Below are positions 25,584 through 34,223 of a stretch of 64,000 bases of DNA, one piece after another. The position numbers and the translations under genes are program-made. The notes beneath the pieces were generated by a model. That model was not told the DNA's origin, made no database searches, and worked only from the letters and a program-made list of their open reading frames with translations. Source of the DNA: UBA987 sp002292105 (GTDB lineage: Bacteria; Bacteroidota; Bacteroidia; NS11-12g; UBA9320); NCBI GenBank assembly GCA_943846675.1, contig OX044357.1, forward strand, positions 434,001 to 498,000. The letters run 5' to 3'. The stretch's first letter is position 1; each line of letters starts with the position of its first letter.

Positions 25584-26717
25584 CTACGATTTAAAGTAAA
25601 TGGTATAGGCAGCCTCAATAAATCCAAACCCAAAACGGTCTAAAGTGGCGTCGGTTTGAAGTATAATAATTTCGTTTTTGGATTCCATGGCCGCTTGAAG
25701 ATTAAGATCTTCGATCATTAATCCGGAGGTAAAGTTTTGCGGATAAACCTGCTTGAAATAGTACCAGAATTCTCCAGAGTCGCAGGCGATTGTACTCAAC
25801 CCTATATCAAACAATCCCCAATAATAACTGTCAGCAATCACTGCACTTTTTATCTGGTCGGTACTATTAATAATTTCGTGAGAAGGGTATGCCATACCTA
25901 AATGAGGCAGTCTGGTGTAAATATTAAGCCCATCTTCGACGTCTGCATCCGAGCCGGAAGTTATTTGAGTAGTAGAGTCAGGCATGGTGTAGGAAATGGT
26001 TGCTAGATTTTGGTTGTAGTGGCTATCCCAGTATCTCAAAATAGAATCAGTTGCGACTAACATCCCGTATTTACTCCAATGAATCCCAGTACGTGGAAAC
26101 AACGGTGCTAAGGCATTTTCTTTTTCTTGCCTAAACCACGCGCTAAAATCTAGATAAGGAAGCTGTTTGGTATCGAAGCCAAGCTTAAATGCGTCATAAT
26201 TGGTTCGGGCTTGTCTGTATTTTTGGTAATAATCAGGTATATATTCTGGAAAGTAACTTCCTTTTCCTGGGGCAAAAATCATAGTAAGATTTGTGCCTAA
26301 GGCGGCTAGTGTATCTCGCACTTGTTTGAACATGGCGACCTTTTGATTCACGACAGAATCACCAAGAAAATCCATCCCAAGATGCGCTTCAATATATGGT
26401 GTTTCGTACAGGTAATTGTCTTTGCCAATAATGACATATTGAGCGTTTGCCTGACCAAACAAACTGTAGTCAATTTGATTTATCGTGCGTACCAATGGGC
26501 TTTGAAAGCCAAAAGAGTCGGTACAATATTTATCCGCGTTTTTTTGGTAGCTACCATCTAACCAAGATTGCAAGGTAATGGCCGGTTTTTTGTGCGGATT
26601 GTGTGCTCCTTTCAAAGAGTCGAAATGCCATAAATGAAAGTTCCGTTGCACCAAGGGCATGATAAACATAAGTCCAATTATGCCAATCAATAAACGATAT
26701 GTGCGTGTCGAACTCAA
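25584..26717 (-). CDS. AlgX/AlgJ-like (SGNH hydrolase-type) acetylation protein
   Basis: 377 residues with an N-terminal membrane anchor (YRLLIGIIGLMFIMPLV). The region CTDSFGFQSPLVRTINQIDYSLFG, then VIIGKDNYLYETPYI, is typical of DHHW/AlgX-like proteins. MIFAPGKGSYFPEYIP and GIHWSKYGMLVATDSIL (about residue 215) carry the Ser/Asp-His signature. A second segment, AVIADSYYWGLFDIG, is in the position of the nucleophile block. These proteins transfer acetyl groups to exported polysaccharides with an MBOAT partner, here the gene just upstream (4-bp overlap). Confidence 0.83.
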   Translation of the reverse strand: MSSTRTYRLLIGIIGLMFIMPLVQRNFHLWHFDSLKGAHNPHKKPAITLQSWLDGSYQKNADKYCTDSFGFQSPLVRTINQIDYSLFGQANAQYVIIGKDNYLYETPYIEAHLGMDFLGDSVVNQKVAMFKQVRDTLAALGTNLTMIFAPGKGSYFPEYIPDYYQKYRQARTNYDAFKLGFDTKQLPYLDFSAWFRQEKENALAPLFPRTGIHWSKYGMLVATDSILRYWDSHYNQNLATISYTMPDSTTQITSGSDADVEDGLNIYTRLPHLGMAYPSHEIINSTDQIKSAVIADSYYWGLFDIGLSTIACDSGEFWYYFKQVYPQNFTSGLMIEDLNLQAAMESKNEIIILQTDATLDRFGFGFIEAAYTIYFKS

Positions 26718-28126
26718 AATCGGAAGTAAATGAAAGGATTGTAAGAACCGGTTGACAAACTTGCCACACTCAAGCTAAATAAAACCACTGCCACGCCGAA
26801 ATATGTAATCAATGATCGTTTTGTGAACTCCTGCTTGTAAAAATGGTCTTGCCATTGTTTACCAAGTTTGGTCGCGCTGAGAAATCCAAAAAACAAGGCT
26901 ACACCCAGAACAAATAAGAGTTTGTTGTTGTAGCAGTAAATGGGTGTGATACCGTCAAAACTAAACAGCGCAGCGTAAAATGACAACGCTTCGGATGTTT
27001 GTTCAATTCTAAAAACCACCCATCCCAGCACAACAATTATAAACGTGATACACGTTCTTACAAGCGGGATTTTTTTAGATTTCGCCAACCCTGTGATACG
27101 TTCAATGATTAAAAATGCGCCATGATAGGCACCCCATAGAACGAAATTCCAACTGGCACCATGCCACAATCCCGATAACAGAAATACAATAAGCAAGTTT
27201 CGATAGGTTTTGCTTGTACCGACAAAGCTGCCCCCAAGTGGTTTGTACAGATAATCTCTCATAAACCGACCTAACGTAATGTGCCATTTACGCCAAAATT
27301 GAGTGATAGAAATGCTGGTGTATGGGCTATTAAAATTCTCAGGAAATTTGAACCCAAGCATTTTACCCATCCCTATAGCCATATCCGAGTATCCTGCAAA
27401 ATCAAAGTAGATTTGAAAAGTGTATAGAATGATGCCAAACCAGGCAATTGATGCAGTCCATTCGTTTGGTGGAAGGGCAAATATTTTGTCTGCTGTTATG
27501 GCTAAGGTATTGGCAACCAAAACTTTTTTTGACAGGCCAATACAAAAACGAATAAACCCCTCAACAACATTTTTGCTTGAATGAATTCGGGTTCTTATTT
27601 GATTGGCAATCTCGCCGAACCGAACGATCGGGCCCGCTATCAGCTGAGGAAACATCATTATGTACAACATGTAATCCGTCGCCGATTTTAGCGGTTTATT
27701 GTCGCCACGATAGATGTCGATGGAATAGGTGAGGGTTTGAAAGGTATAAAATGATATTCCTATTGGCAATAGAATTTCAGGCAAAGGAATAGATCCAACC
27801 GAAAGGCTGGTCAGAACAACATTCGCATTGTCAACGAAAAAATTGGCGTATTTGAAGAACATCAAAAGGCCAACGTTTAGACATATCGACGTTGCAAGCC
27901 ATTTCTTTTTATTCTTCTTTTCTGCTCGATGCAGTCTATTGACAACATGGTAGTCAATAATTGTTGAGAGAAGTAAGACGAAAACAAATTTAGGAGCTCC
28001 CCATGCGTAAAAAAAAATGCTACCTGCCAGTAGGCCATAGTTTTTAAACTTGTTTGGTAAAAGGAAGTAAACCAAAAAGAATAGCGGAAAGAAGTAGAAA
28101 AGAAAAGTTAATCCGCTGAATACCAT
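26714..28126 (-). CDS. MBOAT family O-acyltransferase (AlgI/DltB-like)
   Basis: 470 residues with about eleven hydrophobic helices. MBOAT signatures: FLFYFFPLFFLVYFLLP at the N-terminus, PIGISFYTFQTLTYSIDIYRG, FPQLIAGPIVRF, FPENFNSPYTSISITQFWRKWHITLGRFMRDYLYKPLGG, and the catalytic histidine block LLSGLWHGASWNFVLWGAYHG. It presumably moves acetyl groups across the inner membrane and hands them to the AlgX-like protein encoded next, for modification of a surface or capsular polysaccharide. Confidence 0.94.
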   Translation of the reverse strand: MVFSGLTFLFYFFPLFFLVYFLLPNKFKNYGLLAGSIFFYAWGAPKFVFVLLLSTIIDYHVVNRLHRAEKKNKKKWLATSICLNVGLLMFFKYANFFVDNANVVLTSLSVGSIPLPEILLPIGISFYTFQTLTYSIDIYRGDNKPLKSATDYMLYIMMFPQLIAGPIVRFGEIANQIRTRIHSSKNVVEGFIRFCIGLSKKVLVANTLAITADKIFALPPNEWTASIAWFGIILYTFQIYFDFAGYSDMAIGMGKMLGFKFPENFNSPYTSISITQFWRKWHITLGRFMRDYLYKPLGGSFVGTSKTYRNLLIVFLLSGLWHGASWNFVLWGAYHGAFLIIERITGLAKSKKIPLVRTCITFIIVVLGWVVFRIEQTSEALSFYAALFSFDGITPIYCYNNKLLFVLGVALFFGFLSATKLGKQWQDHFYKQEFTKRSLITYFGVAVVLFSLSVASLSTGSYNPFIYFRF

Positions 28127-28208
28127 TTACCTGACTTAACTAAGGTTGCACGAATGTAATATCTACAACAACATATTAAAAACCCAATGAGCGGTTAGAA
28201 AACACTTG

Positions 28209-28931
28209 CTATTTGGTGTTGGAGTTTCTCGAAACTATCTTCGAATCGCCAGATATCGCAACACCGTTCAAAAACTCCAGGTGGTTTAGTTTACCTTGAA
28301 TAGGTTTTAACTGAGCCGTATTAACCAGGGTTTTATTGTCAATTCGTTGAAACTTGGTACTTAGAATAACATCTTCAAACTCCGCAATATTTCTTTTACT
28401 TTCTACTTTTTCATTGTCTATAAAATAGATAGTAGAACCTGCTTCTGAAGCGATGATGTACGTGATATTTTTAATGGACGTAAATACCAATCCAGCTTTT
28501 GTGATCACAGGTATTTTCGTAAACTTACTTTTCAAAATTCCATTGACCATTTGATATGCCGTAGTCATGTTGGTTTTGCTTTTAGCAACTTTTTTTACAG
28601 CCTGTTGTAGCTCTTCAATGTCGATGGGTTTGAAAAGACAGGTAATGCCAGAGTATGTAATGGCTTTAACCGAATATTCGTCATACGCCGTCACAAAAAT
28701 GATTTCGAAATTGATTTCATCTAAGGCTTGAAGTATCTGAAACGAATCACCTTCCTTCAGCGTAATATCCAGAAAGACCAAGTTGGGTTGTAAAGTTTCT
28801 ATAGCCTCAACTGCCCCCTTGATGTCTTCAGCCATACCCACGATTTCGACTTCTGGGCAGAAAGTTTCAACCAGCGTCTTAATTACTTCACGGCTTTTTA
28901 GCTCGTCATCTACAACAACTGATCTAAGCAT
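28209..28931 (-). CDS. LytTR-family response regulator (second of two)
   Basis: 240 residues. Receiver domain (1-120) with the acidic pair in VVVDDELKSR, phosphorylation site NLVFLDITL, and the FVTAYDEYSVKAI / FKPI switch region. LytTR DNA-binding domain (about 135-235: ITYIIASEAGSTIYFIDN, FQRIDNKTLVN). Its ATG overlaps the end of the sensor kinase gene by 8 bp. Paralog of the regulator at 32006; the Thr/Ser and Tyr/Lys switch positions appear intact, so it should be phosphorylatable. Confidence 0.94.
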   Translation of the reverse strand: MLRSVVVDDELKSREVIKTLVETFCPEVEIVGMAEDIKGAVEAIETLQPNLVFLDITLKEGDSFQILQALDEINFEIIFVTAYDEYSVKAITYSGITCLFKPIDIEELQQAVKKVAKSKTNMTTAYQMVNGILKSKFTKIPVITKAGLVFTSIKNITYIIASEAGSTIYFIDNEKVESKRNIAEFEDVILSTKFQRIDNKTLVNTAQLKPIQGKLNHLEFLNGVAISGDSKIVSRNSNTK

Positions 28932-31900
28932 CTGGGTTTTTGAGTTTGGTAATTATCGGTAAAAAAATAGTGACACGGGTTCCGATTGCATTGCCTTCGT
29001 CGTCGTGCAAGTCTAATATGAAGAATTCAGGGGATTCGGTTAAGTCTCTTGTCAACACTTCGAGTCTTTCGCTTGTTACTTTAATACCCTGAGATTTATG
29101 CTTTTTGGTCCTGTTTTCATTCAACTCGGCGCTCATTTTTCGCCCGATTCCATTGTCTTCTATGGTACACCGCAATTGACCTCTGTGTTTGCTGAACTCA
29201 ATACGCAATGCTCTTTTGCTAGTTTTAGGTAAGAGCCCATGGATAATTGCATTTTCTACGTACGGCTGAACAAGCATACTGGGAACATACAAGTGATCTG
29301 GATCAAGGGAATCTTCGATTTCGATTTTGTAATCCAATTCGTTTTCCATTCTAAGCTTTTCCAAATCCAAATAGGTATATAACCAATCATATTCTTCTTG
29401 TAGCGAGATATATTTTACGCGCGAATTTTGAAGAATCATGCGCATAAGACTTGAAAATTTTGTCAAATAGTTATAGGCTTCTTTAGGCTCGTTTTTTAAT
29501 ACGAAGTATTGAATAGAGTTTAGACTGTTAAAAATGAAATGCGGATTCATTTGGCTTCGCAGTGCTTTTAGCTCCAAATCAACCATTTTGTGTTTGTATG
29601 ATGTCGCAATACTCCTTGTTCGAATCCAAATAATTAAACCAATTATGGCCATAACGAGCAAACCTAAGATAGACCGAAACCACCATGTTTGCCAATACGG
29701 AGGGGCAACGGTAATTCTAACCAGTTTGTCTATAACGCTCCATTGCCCTAAATGGTTAGATGCGCGGACACGGAAGGTGTAAGATCCTGGAGACAAGTGC
29801 GTGTAAAAAGCTTCTCGTCTTGCGCCAGCATCAATCCAGTCGTCATCAAAACCGACCAACTTGTACTGATATCGGTTGTCTTTTGAATTGCTGTAGGATA
29901 ACGCACTGAATCCAAAACTGATCAAGTTTTCGTCGTAAGATATTTTGATTTCGTTCTGATAGTTGATATCTGTTTTTAAGTCTACTTCCTTATCGGCAAC
30001 TTTAAACGAGGTAAGGGCAATTCTTGGTGGGACGGAGCTCCGTTTAAGGTCTTTGGGTTTGAAATAGTTAAATCCTTTTTGGCCTCCAAAGTACATGGTC
30101 TGGTCACTGGCTTTGAAATAAGCCCCTTCGTTAAACTCCAAGTCTTGCAGGTAATGACTCAAATTGTACGACGTGAATTTGGTTGTTTTCCATTTGTATT
30201 CGATCAAGCCGTTGTTCGAACTCAACCAATAGGTATCATCATTTTCTTTAAGTATGCCATAAATCACGTCATTTGGTAAGCCGTCTTCACTAGTGATTGA
30301 TGTGAAGGTAAGGTTGCGTCTATCAAAAATGTTTAATCCACCACTGTACGTTCCAATTAAAAAGGAATCAGAATTCATTGCTTCAATACACATCATGGAA
30401 TTTGAAGAAGGACTAGTTGAATCCTTGTCATCATGCTGAAAAACCAATTCGGATTTTCTGTTCTTTTTATTGAAAATGTGTAGCCCGGATCTAAAAGTGA
30501 CCAGAATGAGTTCTTCCCTTTTTTTGTCTTCAACGATTTGATATATCTGATTATTGGTAAGATACCCTGTTTGGTAGACCGTATATTTCAGGCTGTCTCT
30601 GTCGTAACTGGCCAGCCCCCATCTTGTGCCTAACCACAATCTGCCGTCACTATCTTCCATGATGTGACTGATTGTGTTCACATTGATTTCTGGACGTTGA
30701 GGAGGGTGGTGTTTAAATTGTTTTGTTTGTCGGTTGTAAGAAAAAAGGCCTTCCTTTCTTGTGCCTATCCAAAGCGTGTTTTGTTTGTCTTCATAAAACG
30801 ATCGTATCGATTTAGTTTCGATGTCTCCATCTTTAACTAGTGGGATAATTTCTAATTCTTCTGTCGAAGGGTTAAACTTAGCAATTCCACCACCTAAGGT
30901 GCCAATCCAAATGGCACTATCTCGCGTTTCATAAATGGAGTACAGGTTATTGTTCGTAGGTTTTCCGTTTATCTCAAACTGATTAAATAAGTTAAAAAGC
31001 TTTAGACTTGGATCAAACTTGCTGACACCAACACGACCACCAAACCACAAAGCGCCGTCTCTGTCTTGAAAACCTACGTTAATTTCATCGCCAATGATGC
31101 TTCTGTAGTTGTATGGATTGTGGTGGTAGGTAACATACTTGTCGCCGGTGAATTTTAACAAGCCGGCCCCATCTGTGCCGATCCATAAGTTCCCCACTCC
31201 ATCGTGCATAACAAACGTGGTAAAATTGGCACCGCGAATTCTTGGAGAAGGGATTGGAACCACTTGGTCTGTCTTCGTATCCCAAATTTGTAATCCTTGC
31301 CCGTTGGTCACAATATAAAGCTTGCTGCCATGGTGTAATATGTCGTTTACAGATTGATTCTTGAATGCATCAAGAGATCGAAAAGTTTTAAACTTCTCTT
31401 GTGAGTACAATACAATACCTTGTAATGTCCCAACCCAGATTCCCAAACCATTAGCTTCAAGGGAAAAAGACCGAACATAATTACTAGGCAAAATACTGTT
31501 GTCTTCCGTGTAATTAACCCATGTTTGGTTTGAGTGATTATGAATGGCCATACCACCGCCGTCGGTGCCAATAATCAGGTTTTGATTACCATCTTCTTCA
31601 ATACAATTTATTTGGTATTGGTTGGCGGTGCCAGTATTGTCTTTGAATACATAATGTTTGAACTGGTTGGTCTTTTTGTCAAAGCGATCAAGGTGTCCAG
31701 CAAACGTGCCAACCCAAATAAAACCCTTTTTGTCTTCATAGATTGACGTGATGTGATTTGAAGCTAATGACGTAGAGTCATTAATTTCATGCTTAAATAT
31801 TTTTAAACTATACCCGTCGTATCTATGCAAGCCTTCAGCTGTGGCAAACCACATAAAGCCATCACTGCCTTGCAGAATGCCAGTTATTGTACTTTGAGCG

Positions 31901-32004
31901 AGTCCGTCAACACGGCCAATATTCTCAAAATGTATGATGTCTTTTTGTGCTTGAACACCAATACTTAATAAGATTAAAAGACAAATCGAGAAGAGTCTTT
32001 GCAT
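28924..32004 (-). CDS. Two-component regulator propeller sensor histidine kinase (LytS type)
   Basis: 1026 residues. A signal peptide (1-19, ending VQAQ) is followed by about 14 blades of the Reg_prop type (repeating DGxLWxGT and FxHxxxD), a Y_Y_Y domain (about 680-755, YKLVGFDDDWIDAG, YTFRVRASN), one transmembrane helix (about 770-790, FRSILGLLVMAIIGLIIWI), and a His_kinase/HATPase cytoplasmic part with the phospho-accepting MNPHFIFNSLNSIQYFV, N-box VQPYVENAIIHG, and G-box EDNGIG. All kinase motifs are intact. The periplasmic propeller resembles those of hybrid sensors for glycans, but its ligand is unknown. It lies between two LytTR regulators. Confidence 0.94.
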   Translation of the reverse strand: MQRLFSICLLILLSIGVQAQKDIIHFENIGRVDGLAQSTITGILQGSDGFMWFATAEGLHRYDGYSLKIFKHEINDSTSLASNHITSIYEDKKGFIWVGTFAGHLDRFDKKTNQFKHYVFKDNTGTANQYQINCIEEDGNQNLIIGTDGGGMAIHNHSNQTWVNYTEDNSILPSNYVRSFSLEANGLGIWVGTLQGIVLYSQEKFKTFRSLDAFKNQSVNDILHHGSKLYIVTNGQGLQIWDTKTDQVVPIPSPRIRGANFTTFVMHDGVGNLWIGTDGAGLLKFTGDKYVTYHHNPYNYRSIIGDEINVGFQDRDGALWFGGRVGVSKFDPSLKLFNLFNQFEINGKPTNNNLYSIYETRDSAIWIGTLGGGIAKFNPSTEELEIIPLVKDGDIETKSIRSFYEDKQNTLWIGTRKEGLFSYNRQTKQFKHHPPQRPEINVNTISHIMEDSDGRLWLGTRWGLASYDRDSLKYTVYQTGYLTNNQIYQIVEDKKREELILVTFRSGLHIFNKKNRKSELVFQHDDKDSTSPSSNSMMCIEAMNSDSFLIGTYSGGLNIFDRRNLTFTSITSEDGLPNDVIYGILKENDDTYWLSSNNGLIEYKWKTTKFTSYNLSHYLQDLEFNEGAYFKASDQTMYFGGQKGFNYFKPKDLKRSSVPPRIALTSFKVADKEVDLKTDINYQNEIKISYDENLISFGFSALSYSNSKDNRYQYKLVGFDDDWIDAGARREAFYTHLSPGSYTFRVRASNHLGQWSVIDKLVRITVAPPYWQTWWFRSILGLLVMAIIGLIIWIRTRSIATSYKHKMVDLELKALRSQMNPHFIFNSLNSIQYFVLKNEPKEAYNYLTKFSSLMRMILQNSRVKYISLQEEYDWLYTYLDLEKLRMENELDYKIEIEDSLDPDHLYVPSMLVQPYVENAIIHGLLPKTSKRALRIEFSKHRGQLRCTIEDNGIGRKMSAELNENRTKKHKSQGIKVTSERLEVLTRDLTESPEFFILDLHDDEGNAIGTRVTIFLPIITKLKNPDA

Positions 32005-32005
32005 G

Positions 32006-32752
32006 TTACAATTTACTCAATGCAGCTAAAAAGTTTTCTTTACGTCGTTTTGATACATCGACAGAATCGCCATTAGACATCACCACATAGCCACCTTCTC
32101 CGCGGACGTATTTTTTCATTTCGTGTAAATGAATGAGGGATGATTTGTGGACCCTAAAAAAATCATACTCCGACAATAGGTCTTCGTATTCTTTTAAATT
32201 TTTTGATGTGGTAATGCGTTCCCCGGTTTTCAAAAAGAAGTATGTATACGCACCATCGCCTCTTAAATAGACAATGTTGTCAATTTTTATGAATAACAGT
32301 CCGTCTGAACTGGAAATAGCAATTTGTTGGTTGCTTTTGTTGGTCTTCATGTTGTTAACAAAGACTTCAAAGTTCTTATTGACTTTGTCTTTATCTCGTT
32401 TGTCTCTTGCCCGTTCAATGGCCTCTTTGAGTAAGTCTATGTCTATCGGTTTTAACAAGTAATCTATAGCCGTGGTGCGAAATGCTTTGGAAGCATATTG
32501 CTCATGTGCCGTAGTGAAAACTACTTCGAAATCTATTTTGTCAAAAGCGTCAAATAACTCAAACCCATCTCTTCTCGGCATTTCAATGTCTAGAAAAACA
32601 ATATCGGGCTTGTTTTTAGCGATTGCCTTCACTCCGGATGTAACGGAATCAGCCATTGCCACTACCGAAACGCCTTCAATTAAGTTATGTAACATGGCTT
32701 CAAGGCCTTCTCGGCTTTTAAGTTCGTCGTCGATAATAATTGCGGTGAGCAT
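32006..32752 (-). CDS. LytTR-family response regulator (first of two)
   Basis: 248 residues. Receiver domain with IIDDELKSREGLEA, phosphorylation site DIVFLDIEMP and FTTAHEQYASKAF / LLKPID, followed by a LytTR domain (about 145-245: ISSSDGLLFIKIDNIVYLRGDGAYTYFFL, ITTSKNLKEYEDLL, FFRVHKSSLIHL). Encoded between the pseudokinase-like gene and the large sensor, 1 bp from the latter. The nearest candidate binding sites are the 9-bp direct repeats upstream of the genes at 34090 and 34895. Confidence 0.94.
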   Translation of the reverse strand: MLTAIIIDDELKSREGLEAMLHNLIEGVSVVAMADSVTSGVKAIAKNKPDIVFLDIEMPRRDGFELFDAFDKIDFEVVFTTAHEQYASKAFRTTAIDYLLKPIDIDLLKEAIERARDKRDKDKVNKNFEVFVNNMKTNKSNQQIAISSSDGLLFIKIDNIVYLRGDGAYTYFFLKTGERITTSKNLKEYEDLLSEYDFFRVHKSSLIHLHEMKKYVRGEGGYVVMSNGDSVDVSKRRKENFLAALSKL

Positions 32753-32762
32753 AGGCGTATAA

Positions 32763-33353
32763 TTAGAGGGTTTGTATGGTTAAATGAAAGAATGCGTTTT
32801 TATGCCAATCTAGGGTATAATTTATCAAGCCAGAATCTTGAAGTAATTCAAGGCGGTTCATGGCTAAGTCTATTTTAGCTTTCGATTTACTATGAATAGG
32901 AGCGTCCGATTTAAGGTCTATCATACATGTGCAGGACTCTTCTTCAGTCGATACCGAAACTTTAAATGACTTGGCCTTTGATTCCAAAAACAGTAGCCAT
33001 GCGTTTTCAAGGAAAGGCTGGAATACAAAAGTGGGAACGGAGGTTTCTGCGTTAGTTCCACTTTGTTTTATTGTCGGGAATTTCCGATTAGGGAATCGGA
33101 TTTGTTCTAAGGCACCATAAACTTTGAGAAAGGTCAGCGTTTCTTCTACACTGGCAAACTGCTCATTACTTTGTTTTAAAGCTAGTTTGTAGACACGGTT
33201 GAACAACTGCAACGTTTCAAAAGCCGATTTGTGCGCCTTTAGAATGACATCGGACTGAATTCCATTGATTATATTTAATAGAAAGTGCGACCCAACAAAC
33301 GCTTTAAATGAATTAAGTAAACTATTGGCTATATGTGGGTTGTCGTTCGGCAT
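32763..33353 (-). CDS. Truncated LytS-type histidine kinase-like protein, apparent pseudokinase
   Basis: 196 residues, only the cytoplasmic kinase portion and no transmembrane or sensor domain. The phospho-accepting region survives as GSHFLLNIINGIQSD (canonical PHFLFNSLN), and the N-box is recognisable in FVFQPFLENAW. The glycine-rich ATP-binding boxes (DNGxG) that should follow are replaced by DLKSDAPIHSKSK, so ATP binding looks lost. First gene of the minus-strand run leading to the regulator at 32006. It could be a phosphotransfer or regulatory partner of the large sensor. A 34-bp imperfect palindrome lies upstream. Confidence 0.75.
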   Translation of the reverse strand: MPNDNPHIANSLLNSFKAFVGSHFLLNIINGIQSDVILKAHKSAFETLQLFNRVYKLALKQSNEQFASVEETLTFLKVYGALEQIRFPNRKFPTIKQSGTNAETSVPTFVFQPFLENAWLLFLESKAKSFKVSVSTEEESCTCMIDLKSDAPIHSKSKAKIDLAMNRLELLQDSGLINYTLDWHKNAFFHLTIQTL

Positions 33354-33384
33354 AAAAATGCAATTTCAGTAATTCAATTCAGTG

Positions 33385-33418
33385 TACCAAACCTTGAAGC
33401 AAAAGTCAAGATTTGGTA
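33385..33418. repeat. 34-bp imperfect palindrome upstream of the pseudokinase gene
   Basis: Arms TACCAAACCTTGA (33385-33397) and TCAAGATTTGGTA (33406-33418) are inverted with one mismatch in 13 and an 8-bp centre. A further TTTGGTA starts 10 bp after the second one (33422-33428), and TTTGGTT lies at 33445. The spacing of about one helical turn and the position 30-75 bp before the ATG suggest an operator rather than chance, but no binding protein is known. Confidence 0.55.
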
Positions 33419-33475
33419 AACTTTGGTAGTGAATGATTGGATAGTTTGGTTTGATATGTCTTGAAAGCGTATTGG

Positions 33476-34090
33476 TTATTGAACCAATAACTTCTTGGAG
33501 TCGGAGTTACCCACTCCACTTATGTTGACAATATATATGCCTGATTTTAGGCTGTCTATTTTTACCCGTTTTGAGTCAGTTTCTGTATTAAAGGCAACTT
33601 GGCCCGACATGGAGTAAACTGTTATTTGAGTATGACCAGATAAGTTGTGCTCCACAAATATGCTTTGCTCATCGGCTGTTGCAGGGTTGGGGTAAACACG
33701 TGATGTCATTGCAAACGGTTCAGCCTCAAAAGAGCCATCTATTTCTTCTTCTGGCTCGTCATGAACAATCTGAAGATCAATTGATTTTTCTTGTATATCA
33801 ATGGCTGTTTGTGACGGGAAATTACAAGAGAATGTCTTGTTTTTTTGGGTCAAGGCGATACTGCTGTTGTCGCCTTTGTCGTCATCGCCATCTTCATCAA
33901 AGTCATCAAATACAAGTGTGTCGTCGGATTGGATATCAAGGTTTACTTTAATTTTTACGGTATCGGTTCTGGTAACCGTCGATTGATCTGTTTTTTTGTC
34001 TTTATCTTTTTCATGAGCAAAAGCATTGTGCTGAAAGCCCAGAAGCACAACCCCGATAACCATTAGATATTTACAAATAAAGTGTACCAT
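33476..34090 (-). CDS. Small T9SS-secreted acidic protein
   Basis: 204 residues from ATG 34090; an upstream ATG at 34192 would run through the previous terminator and repeat elements. A signal peptide (about 1-26, ending NAFA) leads to a highly charged region (EKDKDKKTDQS, then DDFDEDGDDDKGDN). The C-terminal 75 residues form a type A T9SS sorting domain (RVYPNPATADEQSIFVEH, LKSGIYIVNISG, KKLLVQ). No catalytic domain. Its promoter carries a LytTR-like repeat pair, and it lies directly after the TonB-like gene. Confidence 0.78.
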   Translation of the reverse strand: MVHFICKYLMVIGVVLLGFQHNAFAHEKDKDKKTDQSTVTRTDTVKIKVNLDIQSDDTLVFDDFDEDGDDDKGDNSSIALTQKNKTFSCNFPSQTAIDIQEKSIDLQIVHDEPEEEIDGSFEAEPFAMTSRVYPNPATADEQSIFVEHNLSGHTQITVYSMSGQVAFNTETDSKRVKIDSLKSGIYIVNISGVGNSDSKKLLVQ

Positions 34091-34142
34091 AAAATTCTTT
34101 TGTAAAGATAAAAAACGATGTGGTGATTTTTGGTCTGAGTTA

Positions 34143-34172
34143 ACGAACGGCATAACTCCTTTTACAAACGGA
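34143..34172 (-). promoter_or_regulatory. Candidate LytTR binding site, site 2
   Basis: Read on the minus strand, TCCGTTTGT (34172-34164) and GCCGTTCGT (34151-34143) are 9-bp direct repeats separated by exactly 12 bp. The published LytTR consensus is two repeats of [TA][AC][CA]GTTN[AG][TC] 12-13 bp apart; the first fits 9 of 9 and the second 8 of 9. It lies 53 bp upstream of the T9SS gene ATG at 34090. Confidence 0.65.
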
Positions 34173-34194
34173 AAAAGTGCCCCGAAAGGCACTT
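34170..34194 (-). terminator. Terminator of the TonB-like gene
   Basis: On the minus strand AAGTGCC and GGCACTT (arms 34188-34194 and 34175-34181) form a 7-bp stem with a 6-nt loop, followed by TTTCC. It lies 30 bp after the TonB-like stop. Confidence 0.75.
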
Positions 34195-34223
34195 CTTCTC
34201 AAGTATAAATCAACATTAAACAT

